Made by a program: the position numbers and the translations under genes
Shown: in pieces, positions 49,945 through 61,605 of the stretch
Numbering within the stretch: position 1 is the first letter of the stretch
How the letters are laid out: every line of letters begins with the position of its first letter
Notes under the pieces: model-generated
The model's database searches: none
What the model saw: the letters and a program-made list of their open reading frames with translations, nothing else
What the model was told of the DNA's origin: nothing
Assembly: GCA_033060915.1 (NCBI GenBank)
Contig: CM065392.1
Location: 2,247,501-2,311,500 of the forward strand
Source: Euryodendron excelsum
Lineage: Eukaryota; Streptophyta; Magnoliopsida; Ericales; Pentaphylacaceae
Length of the DNA stretch: 64,000 bases
Direction: 5' to 3'

Positions 49945-51787
49945 ATAGCTAGTAGCCCTCCACAAGTTATCTCCTCTATGACGCGAAGTCAGAAGTGAAG
50001 CCTACTCTAAAATTGAATGTTAGGAATTTGGCTAATATGTCATTCTGATACCAAATGTTAGCCCACCAAGGCTGTAACAAGGATCCGGTCTTCAATGATT
50101 TAGCATGACTTATTCAGATGAGATGTTCATCTATTATCTCAATGATGATAATATATACCTAGCTAGGTTCCCTAAGAGAACTAACATATTCTGTACTATT
50201 AGTTCTGGTTGCACCTTTGGTTTTTCTACATAGGACCTTGCCCTTTGAGACGTAATCTTGTGACAGGAAAACTAAGTTTAAGGCTGCTGGAGGGGAAGGC
50301 AGGGTTAATCAAACCCCACTGACCTTTCTACATGGAAAAACGATAATTGGAAAACATACCAGAACATTACAAACCAATAAGCATTGGTAATGTGGTAAAT
50401 CTATATGATAAAACAGTAAACTTATAAGTTCAATCTCCAAGTTGGCGGGGGCTACTTCGGTAATCTGAGAGAAAAAGACGGATGAGGGACACCTGTGTGA
50501 TGTCTATCAAAGGCACTCTGATATCAAAGTTAAATTTCTGAAGATACTTTATCAGAGTTTTGGGTAGAGTTTATGTTTGCATACCTTGTTAGAGAAGATG
50601 AGTTTTCCTTTTATATGGGTAGGTATCCTAGTAGCCCTAAGATGACGTTGTATGCATGGAGATAGTGGAAGATGGCTGTCTCTCCATGTGACATCGTGAT
50701 ATTGGAGGACCTGACTGGTGGCAGGGCAGTGGGAGAGTAGTTGTCCAAGCATGCGTCAGAGTGAGAAAGGTAACTATCTCTTGCTACATGCAAAGTCCTG
50801 GAGCTGGTAACGCGTTATCATGATTGGATTGTCAGTGGTTCCCCCCACTAGTGTGGTCATGGGAGAAGATGATCGGCATCATCCTAGGAGGTTTGTTTGG
50901 CCGCGCTAGGCATGGTCTGCTCGGTCGTGCTCAGTCAGTTAGGGTTTTCAGTGTTAATTTCTATTGTCTTCTTACTAGACATATACTCCAAACACCCTAT
51001 CCCCAATATAGGTGCCGATCAACCCGTTGGGTGGATTCCTGAACGGTCCCATCACTATATATCATAACATCAAAAAAGCAAATAGGTGGATTGAATTTCT
51101 CACTTCACTTCCGGAAGCAATTTATACAGGACCAATAAGCCAATCATGTGTGCAAAATTGTAAGGAAAACCAAATTGGAAGTAGTCTGAACATTGGCTGA
51201 AAGGTTTAAAGATAAGAGATTAGTCTGCATTTATGTAATTTATATTTCTAGGACATTCCCAATGAGCAAACATTCCTAGGACAAAAGACCAGGTCTGAGA
51301 GAACATGTGAGATTAATTTCTATATTTTGTCTTATTCTGAAATAGCCTAACCTATGTCTCATATCACAAATTGGGTTCACCAGGACCATAACAAACCACC
51401 ACGATTTATAGCCAATTTTCACAATGATCCATCTTCCCAGCTCTTCCTTGGTTGCTCTCTTTATGACTCAAGCTCCGATTGTGGAGTATGCTCTGTTGCC
51501 AAAATTTAAGAATTTGATCAATATGTCAAAAGACATAGATCTATTGAAATGCGTGAAATTAATTTTTTTATTCTATTTTATTGCATAATACAAGTTAGGT
51601 CCAGTAGTAACAACTTAAAACTCAAAAGGCCAAGTATTCCACTAAAATACAAAAAATAATAAGAATTATGCCATGTGTTTTCATGGTACGTAATTAATGT
51701 AAAAGATGAAATTGAAATTAAAATTGAAATTGAAAGCAAAACCTTGAAACAATAATCAAGAAAACGCAAACTAAGATAAAGCTACAA
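48880..51787. other. Intergenic DNA with decayed repeats
   Basis: No supported gene. A T-rich run at about 49909-49938 separates two similar segments (TAGCCCTCCACAGGTTATC at 49817 and TAGCCCTCCACAAGTTATC at 49952). At 50046-50065, TCTGATACCAAATGTTAGCC resembles a minus-strand primer-binding site abutting a TGTTAG LTR start, but no second LTR was found. A similar weak motif is near 51490. Confidence 0.45.
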
Positions 51788-52192
51788 CTAAACTATACGT
51801 GACATTACTCTTCTCGGTAATATTTCGACCTTTATGCCAGCTTTCCAGAGTTTGCAGACGCACTTGAATCGCATGAGAGGTTTTATGGGAAGTCTCATAA
51901 GTATTTCGAATAGCTCTATTTCTTTGGAGATTTTAGGGTTGATGTGGTCTGCTTCAATATCCTCTATGGTGGCTTTCCAGAGTTTACAGACGCACTTGAA
52001 TCGCATAAGAGATTTTACGGGAAGTCTTGCAAGTATTTCGAATAGCTCTATTTCTTTGGGGATTGAAATATGGCCGTCGGTGTTGTTTGCTCCAATATAC
52101 GCCATTGTTGTTGCTCCTCCTTCAGAGTTCTTGATGCCTTCTTCACTCTCTATTTCTTTCATGTTTTCCTCCTCCTTATGGCTCGTCCACAT
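51788..52192 (-). CDS. Short F-box protein with tandemly duplicated F-box
   Basis: F-box domains bind SKP1 and bring substrates to SCF ubiquitin ligases. This 134-residue frame has an N-terminal acidic segment (1-42) and then two F-boxes: residues 43-73 (IPKEIELFEILARLPVKS... CVCKLWK) and 88-117 (ISKEIELFEILMRLPIKP... CVCKLWK). The repeat offset is 44 residues (132 bp). It stops soon after the second copy and lacks the FBA, kelch or LRR substrate-binding region that normally makes these proteins about 350-400 residues. It has a TATA box at a sensible distance, so it may be transcribed. It is either a truncated pseudogene or a minimal F-box protein. Confidence 0.75.
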   Translation of the reverse strand: MWTSHKEEENMKEIESEEGIKNSEGGATTMAYIGANNTDGHISIPKEIELFEILARLPVKSLMRFKCVCKLWKATIEDIEADHINPKISKEIELFEILMRLPIKPLMRFKCVCKLWKAGIKVEILPRRVMSRIV

Positions 52193-52228
52193 GGTTTCAC
52201 AAGACTTGGACTAGGGTTCAAAGAACTC

Positions 52229-52236
52229 TATTTATA
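52229..52236 (-). promoter_or_regulatory. TATA box of the F-box gene
   Basis: TATAAATA on the minus strand lies 37 bases upstream of the ATG at 52192. The spacing implies a very short leader, or use of a later start codon. Confidence 0.5.
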
Positions 52237-52239
52237 AGG

Positions 52240-53526
52240 AACGAAAAGAAAAAATCTTACTATTTTTTTTATTTTTAAAATAGGGTTCTTTGATATGGAG
52301 GAATTTCAAATCAGAATAGGACTCTTAATGGACAAAAATATCATTGGGTTTATTTTTGTTTAGAATTCTCTTACGTACCCCTAATTAGTAAATACTTGTA
52401 TTATTTATATATAATACCCATACGAACGTATAAATAAAAAATCTTCGTTTTACATCCAAATCTGAAACTTAATAAATAATACTCGTTTTTTTTAGTTGAA
52501 TTGTATAGTACATATATTAAACGTTTTACGTATTATACTTTCAGAAAAAAACTCAATTAAAAATTATATATAATTTAATACAATTGCAGTATATTATTAA
52601 TTATAGACTTAATATATAATTATAATAGTACTTGGAATATGTAATATTTTTCTAATACTTGAAATATTTAAATTATTAAACTTACTTTTCTATAACTTCT
52701 TATTAATACTTGAAATAGTAAATTAAAAATTAAAATTAATAAATTAATGCATTCTTATGTCAAGTATTAAAATAATAAAATAATAACATAAAATTTATAC
52801 CACTTAATCTAGCTGTTTATTAATAATATGATTTAAAAAATTAATATATGTGAGACAAAAATACTACTTATTAACATATGTAAGAAGAAATTAGTTATAA
52901 ATTATTTGTTTAATTTTTTAACTAATGTTTGTATAATACTTGAATAATAGTATATTCATATTTTTGATGTTCTTGTATTTTTTTGCCAAATTTTATTTTA
53001 AAAAAAATTATATACTGTACGTATTACGTATCGTGCTTTTGTCGTCCCCTTATTTACTATGTACCTACCTAGCAAGAAAAAAGAATTTGATATTGAATTA
53101 TTTCCCTTACTTGTCTAAATCACTTCTATAAAATATTCCAACCATATCTTATATAATCTAATATAGTTCTATTATTTTTTAGTAACGACTTTATTTTTGT
53201 ATTTTAAGGGATTTTTACCAAAAAAATATTGAAATATATATTTTATCAATATAGTAAAGTAATTTAAAAAACTACTAATATAGTATAGAAAACTCATTTT
53301 CTCTTTCCAATGGACAGCTATACCCTATAAAACAACTACCAAACCGACATCTGTTACTACAGTTCTCTTAAATCTGCAAAAACCTAGGAATCTTCCTTGA
53401 TTACATATCAAATTAAGATAATTGTGAAGAGTAAAACGGACCTGAAAAAGTTACGACTACTATAAACTATGATTAGATTTTTTCCTTCAAGAGAAAGGAA
53501 AATAGAGATAGCATGTTAAACTTGGG
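52240..53526. other. Very AT-rich intergenic DNA
   Basis: No gene seen. The 63-codon frame at 52940-53131 is low-complexity and not credible. Confidence 0.55.
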
Positions 53527-53727
53527 TTTTTTTTTTGAACAGCTAAAAAAGCATTCATTCATTGAGGATGAATAGGATACAATAGAGTTAAGGAAAGGCT
53601 CCAAGACTGAACAAGCAAAAACGGCTTGACAGAAAAGGAGACCATCAGCCAAAACTCAAGAGACAGAATAAAAGGAAAAAAAAAAAAAAGGGCCAAATGG
53701 CAAGAAGCCATAGCAGACAAAGGGAGA

Positions 53728-55184
53728 TCAAGTAGAGCTAAAGTTCAATTCACGAACTCCTTGAATGCTATAAAGAAAGTCGTTAATGCTGAAAGCTGCA
53801 TTTATTTCCCCTGCTTTGACCCAGCGGGCAGAGAGCACCTTGATATTTTCAACAAGTTGTGAGCTATCCGGATGGATTTGATTAAAAATGAGGTCATTTC
53901 TTGACAGCCAAATCTTCCATATGACAACAACAAATAGAAAGTGCCAGATAACTTTTTTAAGCTTTCTGAACCTAAAGATAAACCACCAATCCATACGGTT
54001 GAATAAGTTTGATGGATATACCCATTGAAGTCCCCACCATTTCAAGATTTGAGACCAAACTTGCCATGTGAAGCTGTAAGATAATAGTAGGTGGTCTGAG
54101 GTTTCAGGATCCTTATTATAGAAAACACACAGGGGACCAGCACCTGGATGTAGGCAGGATAATTCAGCAAGCATGACCTTTGTTTTAGCTTTTCCCATCA
54201 GAGCCAGCCAGCACAAGAATAAGGCTTTTGATGGAGCTTTAATTGACCACAGATAGCTGAATTTAAATTTAGCCAAGCCTTGACTTGATTCAAAAGCACT
54301 GTTGAAAGACTTATAAGAATATACCCCTTTCTGATCAGACAGCCAACTTATAGAGTCCTTTTTTTTAAAATTTTTTTATATAGGATTAGGAGAAGTATGA
54401 AGAAGAGAAAGTTTTAATTTTGTTAAGCGCTCTGATTCCCAGAGAAGGAAATTTCACCTAAAAGATAAATTCCAAGAAGCATTTGCTGAGTTGAAGATAG
54501 AATGAACATAAGCCTCCTTTTGAGTGGATAGTGAGAATAACATTGGAAATAAGAGCTTTAATGGCACACTCCCTAGCCACTTGTCATGCCAGAATCTGAT
54601 TGTCTCCAGAGCCTAGCTTAAGTTTGAGGTTGGTTAACAGAGAAGAGCTAAGAGGAGATTGATTGCTTCCAACTGATAAGATGTCAAATCAGATATTTGA
54701 GCATTTCTTGCGATCTACCTCTTTCGGTAACCAGTCACCAACATTCAGGTTGTACATTGCACATAAAATTCTTCTTCAGAGTGCCTTCTTTTCACAGCTG
54801 AATCTCCACCACCATTTTGCAAGAAGTGAATGGTTCCTCACCTTCAAAGATGGGATTCCTAAGCCTCAAAATTTCAAGCTTATTGATACTTGACTCCATT
54901 GTACACATTTGATCTTCTTTTTAGAATCATTATACCCCCAAAGAAATTTCCTCTGCTGCTTTTCCAACTCTAAACAGACTTTCTGGTGCATCTTGAAGAG
55001 TGATGGGTAGTAAATTGAGAGATTTGCCAAGGTTGCTTTTATCAATGTGATTCTTCCTCCCATAAATAATTGCTTCCTGTTCCAAATGGATAGTTTTTTC
55101 TTTAACTTTACACCTTCCCATGTTCTTACTAAAATGGGGTGAGCACCCAAAGGAAGACCCAAAATACTTCAAGGGTAGGCACAC
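53728..55184 (-). pseudogene. LINE ORF2 C-terminal region (zf-RVT)
   Basis: Blocks typical of the region after reverse transcriptase are present: CLPLKYFGSSFG and LGAHPILVRTW, IWNRKQLFMGGRITLIKA, and KQQRKFLWGYNDSKKKIKCV (55184-54866, two frames). Then in 54276-53728 come SIKAPSKALFLCWLALMGKA, CVFYNKDPETSDHLLL and VVVIWKIWLSRNDLIFN. Relative to intact zf-RVT, the zinc ligands are degraded: CVFYNKDPETSDHLLLSY lacks the second and last Cys. The part between 54300 and 54860 is heavily decayed. Confidence 0.85.
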
Positions 55185-55239
55185 ACATTTGCATTTAAAC
55201 AGATATGCAACTTCAGCTAAAAAAAGGTTCCTTTAATCA

Positions 55240-56603
55240 ACTCCACTGACCAAGCTTTTGCTAAAGTTTTTCTTTAGTCCTGATAACATTTCAAAACATC
55301 TCAATATTCTTCACCAATTGGTAAGTTCCTTCGGATCTCATTGCAGAAGAGTATTGTATCATTTGCAAACTGCTGGTGAGAAACTAATAATCCACTTGAT
55401 CTATTTAAGGCCTCTGACACTATATCAATCCCTTTAATTGAACCTTGCTAAATTGCTCTTTGAATTAGAATATTGAGATTGCAGCTTTGAATTCCTTTGT
55501 GGATGATCCATTTATAAGCACTGAAATGGTACTTGAAGATAGGCATTCCATTATCCATGTGCACCATCTAAAGCCAAATCCAATCCAATCATCATATCAT
55601 TCAAATAAGCCCAATTTACTAAATCAAATGCTTTTAAAAATCCAATTTCAATATAATTTCTAACTTCTTTTTTCGTTTCCAAAATTCAATTACTTCATTT
55701 ACAATGAGGATCCCATCAAGAATTTGCCTTTCTTTTGTAAAAGCAGTTTCGACTTCACTAGTAATCTCATGTATTATTGACCTTAGTCTCAAAGCTAGAA
55801 TTTTAGCTAGAATTTTATAAATTGAGAAAATCAAACTGTAGGTCTATAATCCATTAAAGTGTCAGGGAACTTAGATTTGGTTGGGCCAATAAAAGGAATG
55901 ACGCATTGAGACCTCTGGTTAGCTTCCCATTTGAGTGGAATTCACAGATGAACTTCATGATATCCTCCTTGAGAATAGGCCAAAACTTCTTGATGAAATT
56001 GAAATTAAATCCATCTGGACAAGGGGCCTTGCAGCCATTGCAGCTCTTGACAGCTTGCCAAACCTCCTCTTTAGTGAAATTGGATTTAAGCCATATGTTA
56101 CTTTCATTTTTAAGCTTTGAGGGGAAAGATCCTTCCATTTTAGGTCTTGTATACCACTTCTCAGAGAAGAATTCTAAAAAAATTTTGCTGCATAAGTTTT
56201 TACTGAAGAGGGGACACTAATGATTTTCCCTTTTGAGTAGGCTAACCAATGTAGTTCCTTCTAAATCTATTCTTCATAGCATTATGAAAAAAAGATGTGG
56301 TTTTATCTCCCTCTTTCAGCCATAGAACTCTGGGTTTCTATCTGAAAGTGGATTCTTCTTACTTCTGTTCTGAATGTCTTCCTCATTCAATGGCTCCTTT
56401 TCACTTTGTAGATTAAACTTGTGTAATAGGCCAACAAGTGAGTTAATCTTATCAACTAAATCACCAGAGCTCTTTGCTCTCCAAAGCTTCATTTTACTCT
56501 CCAATGATTGTAGCTTCTTTTGCAGCCTAAAGCCTCCCCACCCTTCCTCTACATGCTCATTCCCAGATGATTTAACTAGATCTTTGAACCTTTTTTGATT
56601 CAT
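55240..56603 (-). pseudogene. LINE reverse transcriptase, catalytic motif altered
   Basis: The linker (56603-56316) contains LQSLESKMKLWRAKSSGDL, followed by a GDKTTSFFHNAMKNRF-like block. The palm and finger blocks follow: EEVWQAVKSCNGCKAPCPDG (56138-55854), FSIYKILAKILALRLR, FTKERQILDGILIVNEVIEFW and LKLDF. The catalytic YADD-type box reads FANDTILF at 55369-55346, so the first Asp is Asn. Several stops and frameshifts interrupt it. Reverse transcriptase primes cDNA synthesis on nicked target DNA; this copy cannot. Confidence 0.88.
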
Positions 56604-56851
56604 CCATACGTCAAATACTTTAAAAGGATTTGGTTCCCAATCTTTTATTTCATATGATAGAAGAATAGGACATTGATTTGAGAAAACTTTTTGTAGTCCC
56701 CACTCTGAACAATTCCATTTCTCTAGCTAGTTGTTACAAAGGAGGAATATACTCTATTTCTCATTCCTTTGCATGTTTGTCCAAGTGTACCTTCTACCAT
56801 CTATTGGTAGGTCTGATATCTCAGCTTCATTAACAAAACATTTGAAACGTT

Positions 56852-57316
56852 TCATTCAATAGAACCCTTCCTTTCTCTTATTTTAAGGACCTTATTGAAA
56901 TCACCCTGCAGGCACAATGGTAAATTAGAGGACTTTCTTAGTCTTTGTAAATGATCCCAGGTCGGAGCCCTTAGAACCTCATTATTAGGGCCATAACAAT
57001 TTAAAAGTATGCATTCAAAACCTCTAAGTAGTCTTCGTTTTAGCACAATAAAATTTTGATCAATCAAGGACGAATCAAGAGCAAATAAGAGTTTATCCCA
57101 AACACAAAGTAAGCCTCCAGAAATGCCATTTGAATTTGATGCTATCCACTCAAAATCTCTAGACCCCCATATTGATTTTACTTTCTTTTCACAACACTCT
57201 TTCCATTTGGTTTCTTGCACAAATAGCATGTCAATTGATCTCTCTTTTATTAGTTGTTTAACCTGTTGACCCAAGGGGTGATCTCCATAGCCGATAGTTG
57301 ATTTTGATGGTAGCAA
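56852..57316 (-). pseudogene. LINE endonuclease domain (N-terminal part of ORF2)
   Basis: The open stretch of 154 residues contains GDHPLGQQVKQLIKERSIDM, LFVQETKW (the catalytic Glu lies in QETK), FEWIASNSNGISGGLLCVW, LLNCYGPN and LQGDFNKVLKIRERKGS (catalytic GDFN). These are the APE-type endonuclease motifs of plant L1 elements. Its own start codon context is artificial; the true ORF2 start MKILTWNV lies beyond the copia insert at about 61490. The last SDH block is cut by decay left of 56852. Confidence 0.9.
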
Positions 57317-57375
57317 AACCTAGTCATTATAATCTAATGTGTTTAACTTAAGCGTGTAGCTAGCATGATAAAAGC

Positions 57376-58959
57376 TGTTAGGAGTTATGGATAATTATAA
57401 ACTGTAGAGTACCATAGACGATCTTTTTAGCACTTATAAGAGTGCCAACACCATAAATGGCATATGAACAGTTTGTGAGAGATTAAGCCAATTCTGTTAG
57501 TACCAGAGTCTTAATCAGATTGATGACACATGCAGAGGAAGAAATAAGATTTGGATATGGAGATGGTTGACAACATCCATGACCCAGTCATTCATAATGA
57601 AGACCTTTGATCCTCACGTCTATATATTCCACTAAAGAAGTATGCAGCTTGAACATGCCATCCCTGTAAGCATTGTGAAGGAAGCTCAAATGAGAAGTAT
57701 GGCGAGATTGATGAGAATACATAAGATTGGTAACACTTGATAATTTGTCAAAGCCAGTGCGAGCAAGAGTGTTGACTTTAAATGGGTTGATGAACCAAGG
57801 TCCACAAAATGTTAAAAATATCTAAGATGTTTGGAAAACTATTAAGAAGATCGGTAGAGTCTAGACATGTTCATACCATCAAAGACTGATTGACAAAGGG
57901 GATAGATTAAAGTCTATGAAGAGCAACAACAACTGTAGCATAGAACCAGATTACTGACACCAATCAAGATTGTTGACAATCATATAGAAGAACAAATGAC
58001 AAAAGAGGCAGAGAAATGAGTAAAAGCACGAAGTGAAGTTCATTGACAATATCATTGAAGAGGAACGTCAAATGGAGTGGCTAGTCGAAATTGGTGACAC
58101 CAGAAAAACGATTGTTGACAATTTCGGTAAACAAGCCCATTAGAAGAAACCGGGAGCCAAATTGGTAGCACCAGTAGAAGATTATTGACAATCTCGGTAG
58201 GCAACGAGAATTCATAAATTTGCTCTAACGGTCAGTTTTTTAAAAAACTGTCTTAGCCGTTCGCACATTTAATGCACCTCCAATGGGTCTAACGGCTATT
58301 TCTTGTGAGAGACTATAAATATATGAGTTCAAACTCATTTATGGACAAAAGACAAAGATCTTAAAGTGCAAAAATCCAAAAATCCTAAATCTTCCTCATT
58401 ACTTTGCAACTGTCATTAACTAAGAGGAATCATTGAGTTGTAACTTGCATTATCTTCACTTGTAAGAGTGACACTGATTAGATTGTAACCTCATTACTTC
58501 CGAAAAGGTTGTTGTAAACCCTGAGAGCTTGAGTGTAGCTTTGATAACACTTGTAAAATTGAGAGTTTGGTTTGAAGGTTCTCGGCAGTAAAGATCTGGT
58601 GTAAATCCTTGGATGTAATAGTGAACTGGACACTTGAAGAAACTAGCAGCTGTATAAAGAGACAATTACATAGTGGAACACCCTCGAGAGGATCGAGAAA
58701 GAGAGGACATATGCAAGGATTAAGCCGAACCTCTGTAAATCCCTTGTTCTTTGCTTATTACTGATTGTGTGTGTGTGTGTGTGACAACTGCTAAATGATT
58801 GTGCATGTTACCCTTATTTGTCAACAATCTTAGATTGTATTTGCATCACTTATTGTTTCTCATCATCCGTATTAATATTGAATTTGATTTTTGTAAAAAG
58901 CCCGTAATATTTTAACGATCCTAATTCACCCCCCTCTTGGGACTATCTTTGACCTAACA
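57376..58959 (+). repeat. 5' LTR of the truncated copia element (1584 bp)
   Basis: It begins TGTTAGG and ends CCTAACA, a perfect 7-bp terminal inverted repeat. The end is one base before the primer-binding site. A TG microsatellite lies at 58766-58782. No second LTR is available to estimate age. Confidence 0.88.
58314..58321 (+). promoter_or_regulatory. TATA box in the copia LTR
   Basis: TATAAATA lies in GACTATAAATATATGAG, about 20 bases after AACGGCTATT. The same pair of motifs occurs in the LTR of the gag-only element (near 3320-3370, minus strand). Confidence 0.65.
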
Positions 58960-58960
58960 A

Positions 58961-58973
58961 TTGGTATCAGAGC
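58961..58973 (+). other. Primer-binding site, initiator-Met tRNA type
   Basis: TTGGTATCAGAGC starts two bases after the LTR end, the standard copia primer-binding site for priming by initiator-Met tRNA. Confidence 0.93.
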
Positions 58974-59016
58974 CTGGTGCTCACGTATCAAGGCTTTACA
59001 TCTTTGAGTAAGATCC

Positions 59017-60280
59017 ATGGACAACATTGCTAGAACATCCCTCGTAGAAGGGCAGTCCACAAACAAACCTCCCTTGTTTAATGGCACAAATTATAATTAC
59101 TGGAAAAATAGAATGAAGATTTACATTCAATCTGTGGATTATGAACTGTGGAGAGTCATTATGAATGGACCTAGAACTCCCACTAAAAGAATTGAATCTA
59201 GTGAAATGGCCAAACCTGAAGATGAATGGGATGCTGATGACTTTAGAATTATGCAAACTAATGCAAAGGCTATGAATGTATTGTATTGTGCACTTGATCC
59301 CACTGAATTTAATAGAATTTCAACATGTGACACTGTTAAAGACATTTGGACAGCTTAGAAGTTACTCATAAAGAAACAAATCAGGTAAAAGAATATAAAA
59401 TTAATCTCCTTGTGCACAACTATGAGATGTTTAAGATGAAATCTGAGGAATCGATTACCGACATGTTTACAAGATTTATTGATATTATAAATGGATTGAA
59501 ATCCTTTGGAAAGATTTATTCTAATAGTGAATAGGTAAGGAAGATACTCAAATCCCTGCCCAAGAGTTGGGAAGCTAAAGTGACAGCAATAGAGGAGGCT
59601 AAGAATCTGAATACCTTGGCTCTAAAAGAACTACTGGGGTCACTTATGACTTATGAGCTAACTCAAAGGCAAAACACTCTAGATGATGATGAGAAGAAGA
59701 AGAGGACAACTGCCTTCAAATCTGCCTTGAATGAACCAGATAGTGATGAAGAAAAAGATGAGGATTTAACTCTCATTACTAAGAAGTTTAAGAGGTTGAT
59801 AAAGAAATGGAGGAAAGGCAAAATGTTTGAAGCTAAAGGAGATTCAAGCAAAGGAGACTCTACCATAATTTGTTTTGAGTGTAAGAAACCTGAACATATA
59901 AAGTTTGAACATCCTCAACTCAAAAAAAAAAAAAAAGAAAAAGAAACAAGGAAGCTATAGCAATGGCAGTAACCCTGAGTGGCAGTGAAGAGTCAAGGTC
60001 AGATGATGATTTTGACACAGAAGAGGTAGCAAACCTCTGTCTGATGGCCCAAGAAGAAAATGAAAATGAGGTATCTACTTCTAACTTTACTCTTGATGAA
60101 CTTCAAGATGCATTTCTTGATTTAATGGATGAATTTAAAAAATTGGGAGCCAAAAACTGTTTTATAAAGAAAATGATTTCTACCTTGACTATAGAAAATG
60201 AAACCTTAGTTTCTGAGAATAACTCTTTAACCAAAAAAAAAAAAAAAAAAAAAAAACAGAGATTTGGAAAACTCTATTGA
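59017..60280 (+). pseudogene. Copia Gag, broken, with altered zinc knuckle
   Basis: The start MDNIARTSLVEGQSTNK is followed by NGTNYNYWKNRMKIYIQS and ALDPTEFNRISTC. One missing base near 59350 shifts the frame, and a TAG at 59532 interrupts the UBN2 domain. The zinc knuckle at 59871-59912 reads CFECKKPEHIKFEH, where the last Cys is His. An acidic tail with VANLCLMAQEE runs to a long A tract near 60236 (A count doubtful). Gag binds element RNA; this copy is not functional. Confidence 0.92.
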
Positions 60281-60548
60281 AAAGTTTGTAAAAGGAAGAG
60301 AAAATCTTGATTTAATCCTAGGAAATCAGAAATGCACCTTTGATAGAAGGGGAATTGGTTACAATCCTTTTAGTAAAACAGATGTTTCTATTATCAAAAG
60401 TTTGGTCACTGTGTTAGCCATTGTTGGCTAGGGAGAACTTCTAATAATAATAATAAGTTGGAGTGGAAACCAAAGAAGATTGTTGACACTAACTTAGCTG
60501 GACCCAATATGAGGTGGGTACCAAAAATCAGAACTTAGAATATACTCT

Positions 60549-61466
60549 GTGCAGGTTTGCTTAAGATCTCACCTGAAGAAAGAAGTATGGTATTTGGACA
60601 ATGAATGTTCAAGGCACATAACAACAAATGAAATTCATTTCTCTTCTCTTACACCCAAAGATGGAGGAATGGTAACCTTTGGTGATAATAGCAAGGGTAA
60701 GATTATTGGGATTGACAGCATTGGTAAGAAATCCTCAACCATAATCGAAAATGTCCTTTTGGTTAAAGGTCTTAAACATAACTTATTGAGCATCAGTCAG
60801 CTGTGTGACAAAGGCTTCAAGGTAATCTTTGAATCTTCAAAATGTTCTGTAGTGAATATTCTTGACGGCAATACTGCTCTGACAGGGATGAGACAAGGTA
60901 ACATATATGTATTTAATCTGAATGATCTGTCTACATCTACTCTAAAATGCCTATCTGTTGTAAATAAACCTGATGCTTGGTTATGGCATAGAAGGTTAGG
61001 ACACACCGGTATGACCACAATCTCTAAAGCTACAAAATATGACATGGTGGTTGGTCTACCTAAATAAAATTTGAAAAAGATAAAATGTGTGATGCTTGTC
61101 AAAAGGGTAAACTGATCAGAGAATCTTTCAAATCAAAAACAGAAATTTCAACCACAAGACCTCTTTAATTGTTACATATGGACTTGTTTGAACCCACCAG
61201 AACACTTAGTTTTGGAGAAAAACAATATGTTTTTGTGATTGTAGGTGATTATTTTAGATATACTTGGACTTACTTTCTTGCTAACAAAGATGAAACTATA
61301 TCTATGTTTGTAAAATTTTGTAAAAGAGTTCAAAATAAAAAAGGTTTTGCCATATCTGCTATTAGAACAGACCATGAAAAAGAATTTGATTGCTCCCTAT
61401 TCGAAACTTTCTGTGATGAAAAATAGTTTTGAACATAATTTCTCTGCTCCTACATTCCATGTTAAT
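60549..61466 (+). pseudogene. Copia protease and partial integrase
   Basis: The open part 60549-61067 holds the retropepsin site WYLDNECSRH. The usual DSG triad motif is DNE here (60597-60605), with the catalytic Asp kept. HNLLSISQLCDKGF and the gag-preintegrase block LWHRRLGHTGM follow. After a frameshift come the integrase zinc-binding CDACQKGK, an in-frame TAA near 61167, HMDLFEPTRTLSFGEKQYV with the first catalytic Asp, and IRTDHEKEFD with the second. The third catalytic residue (Glu) lies beyond the truncation. Confidence 0.9.
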
Positions 61467-61600
61467 ATCTTCATTTAGTAACACCTTTTTGAGATAAAGA
61501 GCTCTCAGATGGCCAAACCAGCACCACCTTTTTTCTTTTTTGAATTCTTCATATCATTCCAATTAGAATTCATAAGGGTTTTCAGAGTGATATTATCATT
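61467..61600 (-). pseudogene. Start of LINE ORF2 and the ORF1-ORF2 spacer
   Basis: The minus strand reads MKILTWN (about 61491-61468), the standard first residues of plant L1 ORF2, and is cut immediately by the copia sequence. The spacer has in-frame stops just upstream. Confidence 0.75.
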
Positions 61601-61605
61601 ATCCT

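Larger units (their letters stand above)
57376..61466 (+). mobile_element. 3'-truncated copia retrotransposon inside the LINE
   Basis: A complete 5' LTR, primer-binding site, gag, protease, gag-preintegrase and part of integrase are read in order on the plus strand. The element breaks off inside integrase near 61466, where sequence reading FEHNFSAPT in translation passes directly into LINE DNA. Reverse transcriptase, RNase H and the 3' LTR are missing from the window. It relates closely to the gag-only element at 1-4459 by LTR ends, primer-binding site and Gag. It carries several frameshifts and stops. Confidence 0.9.
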
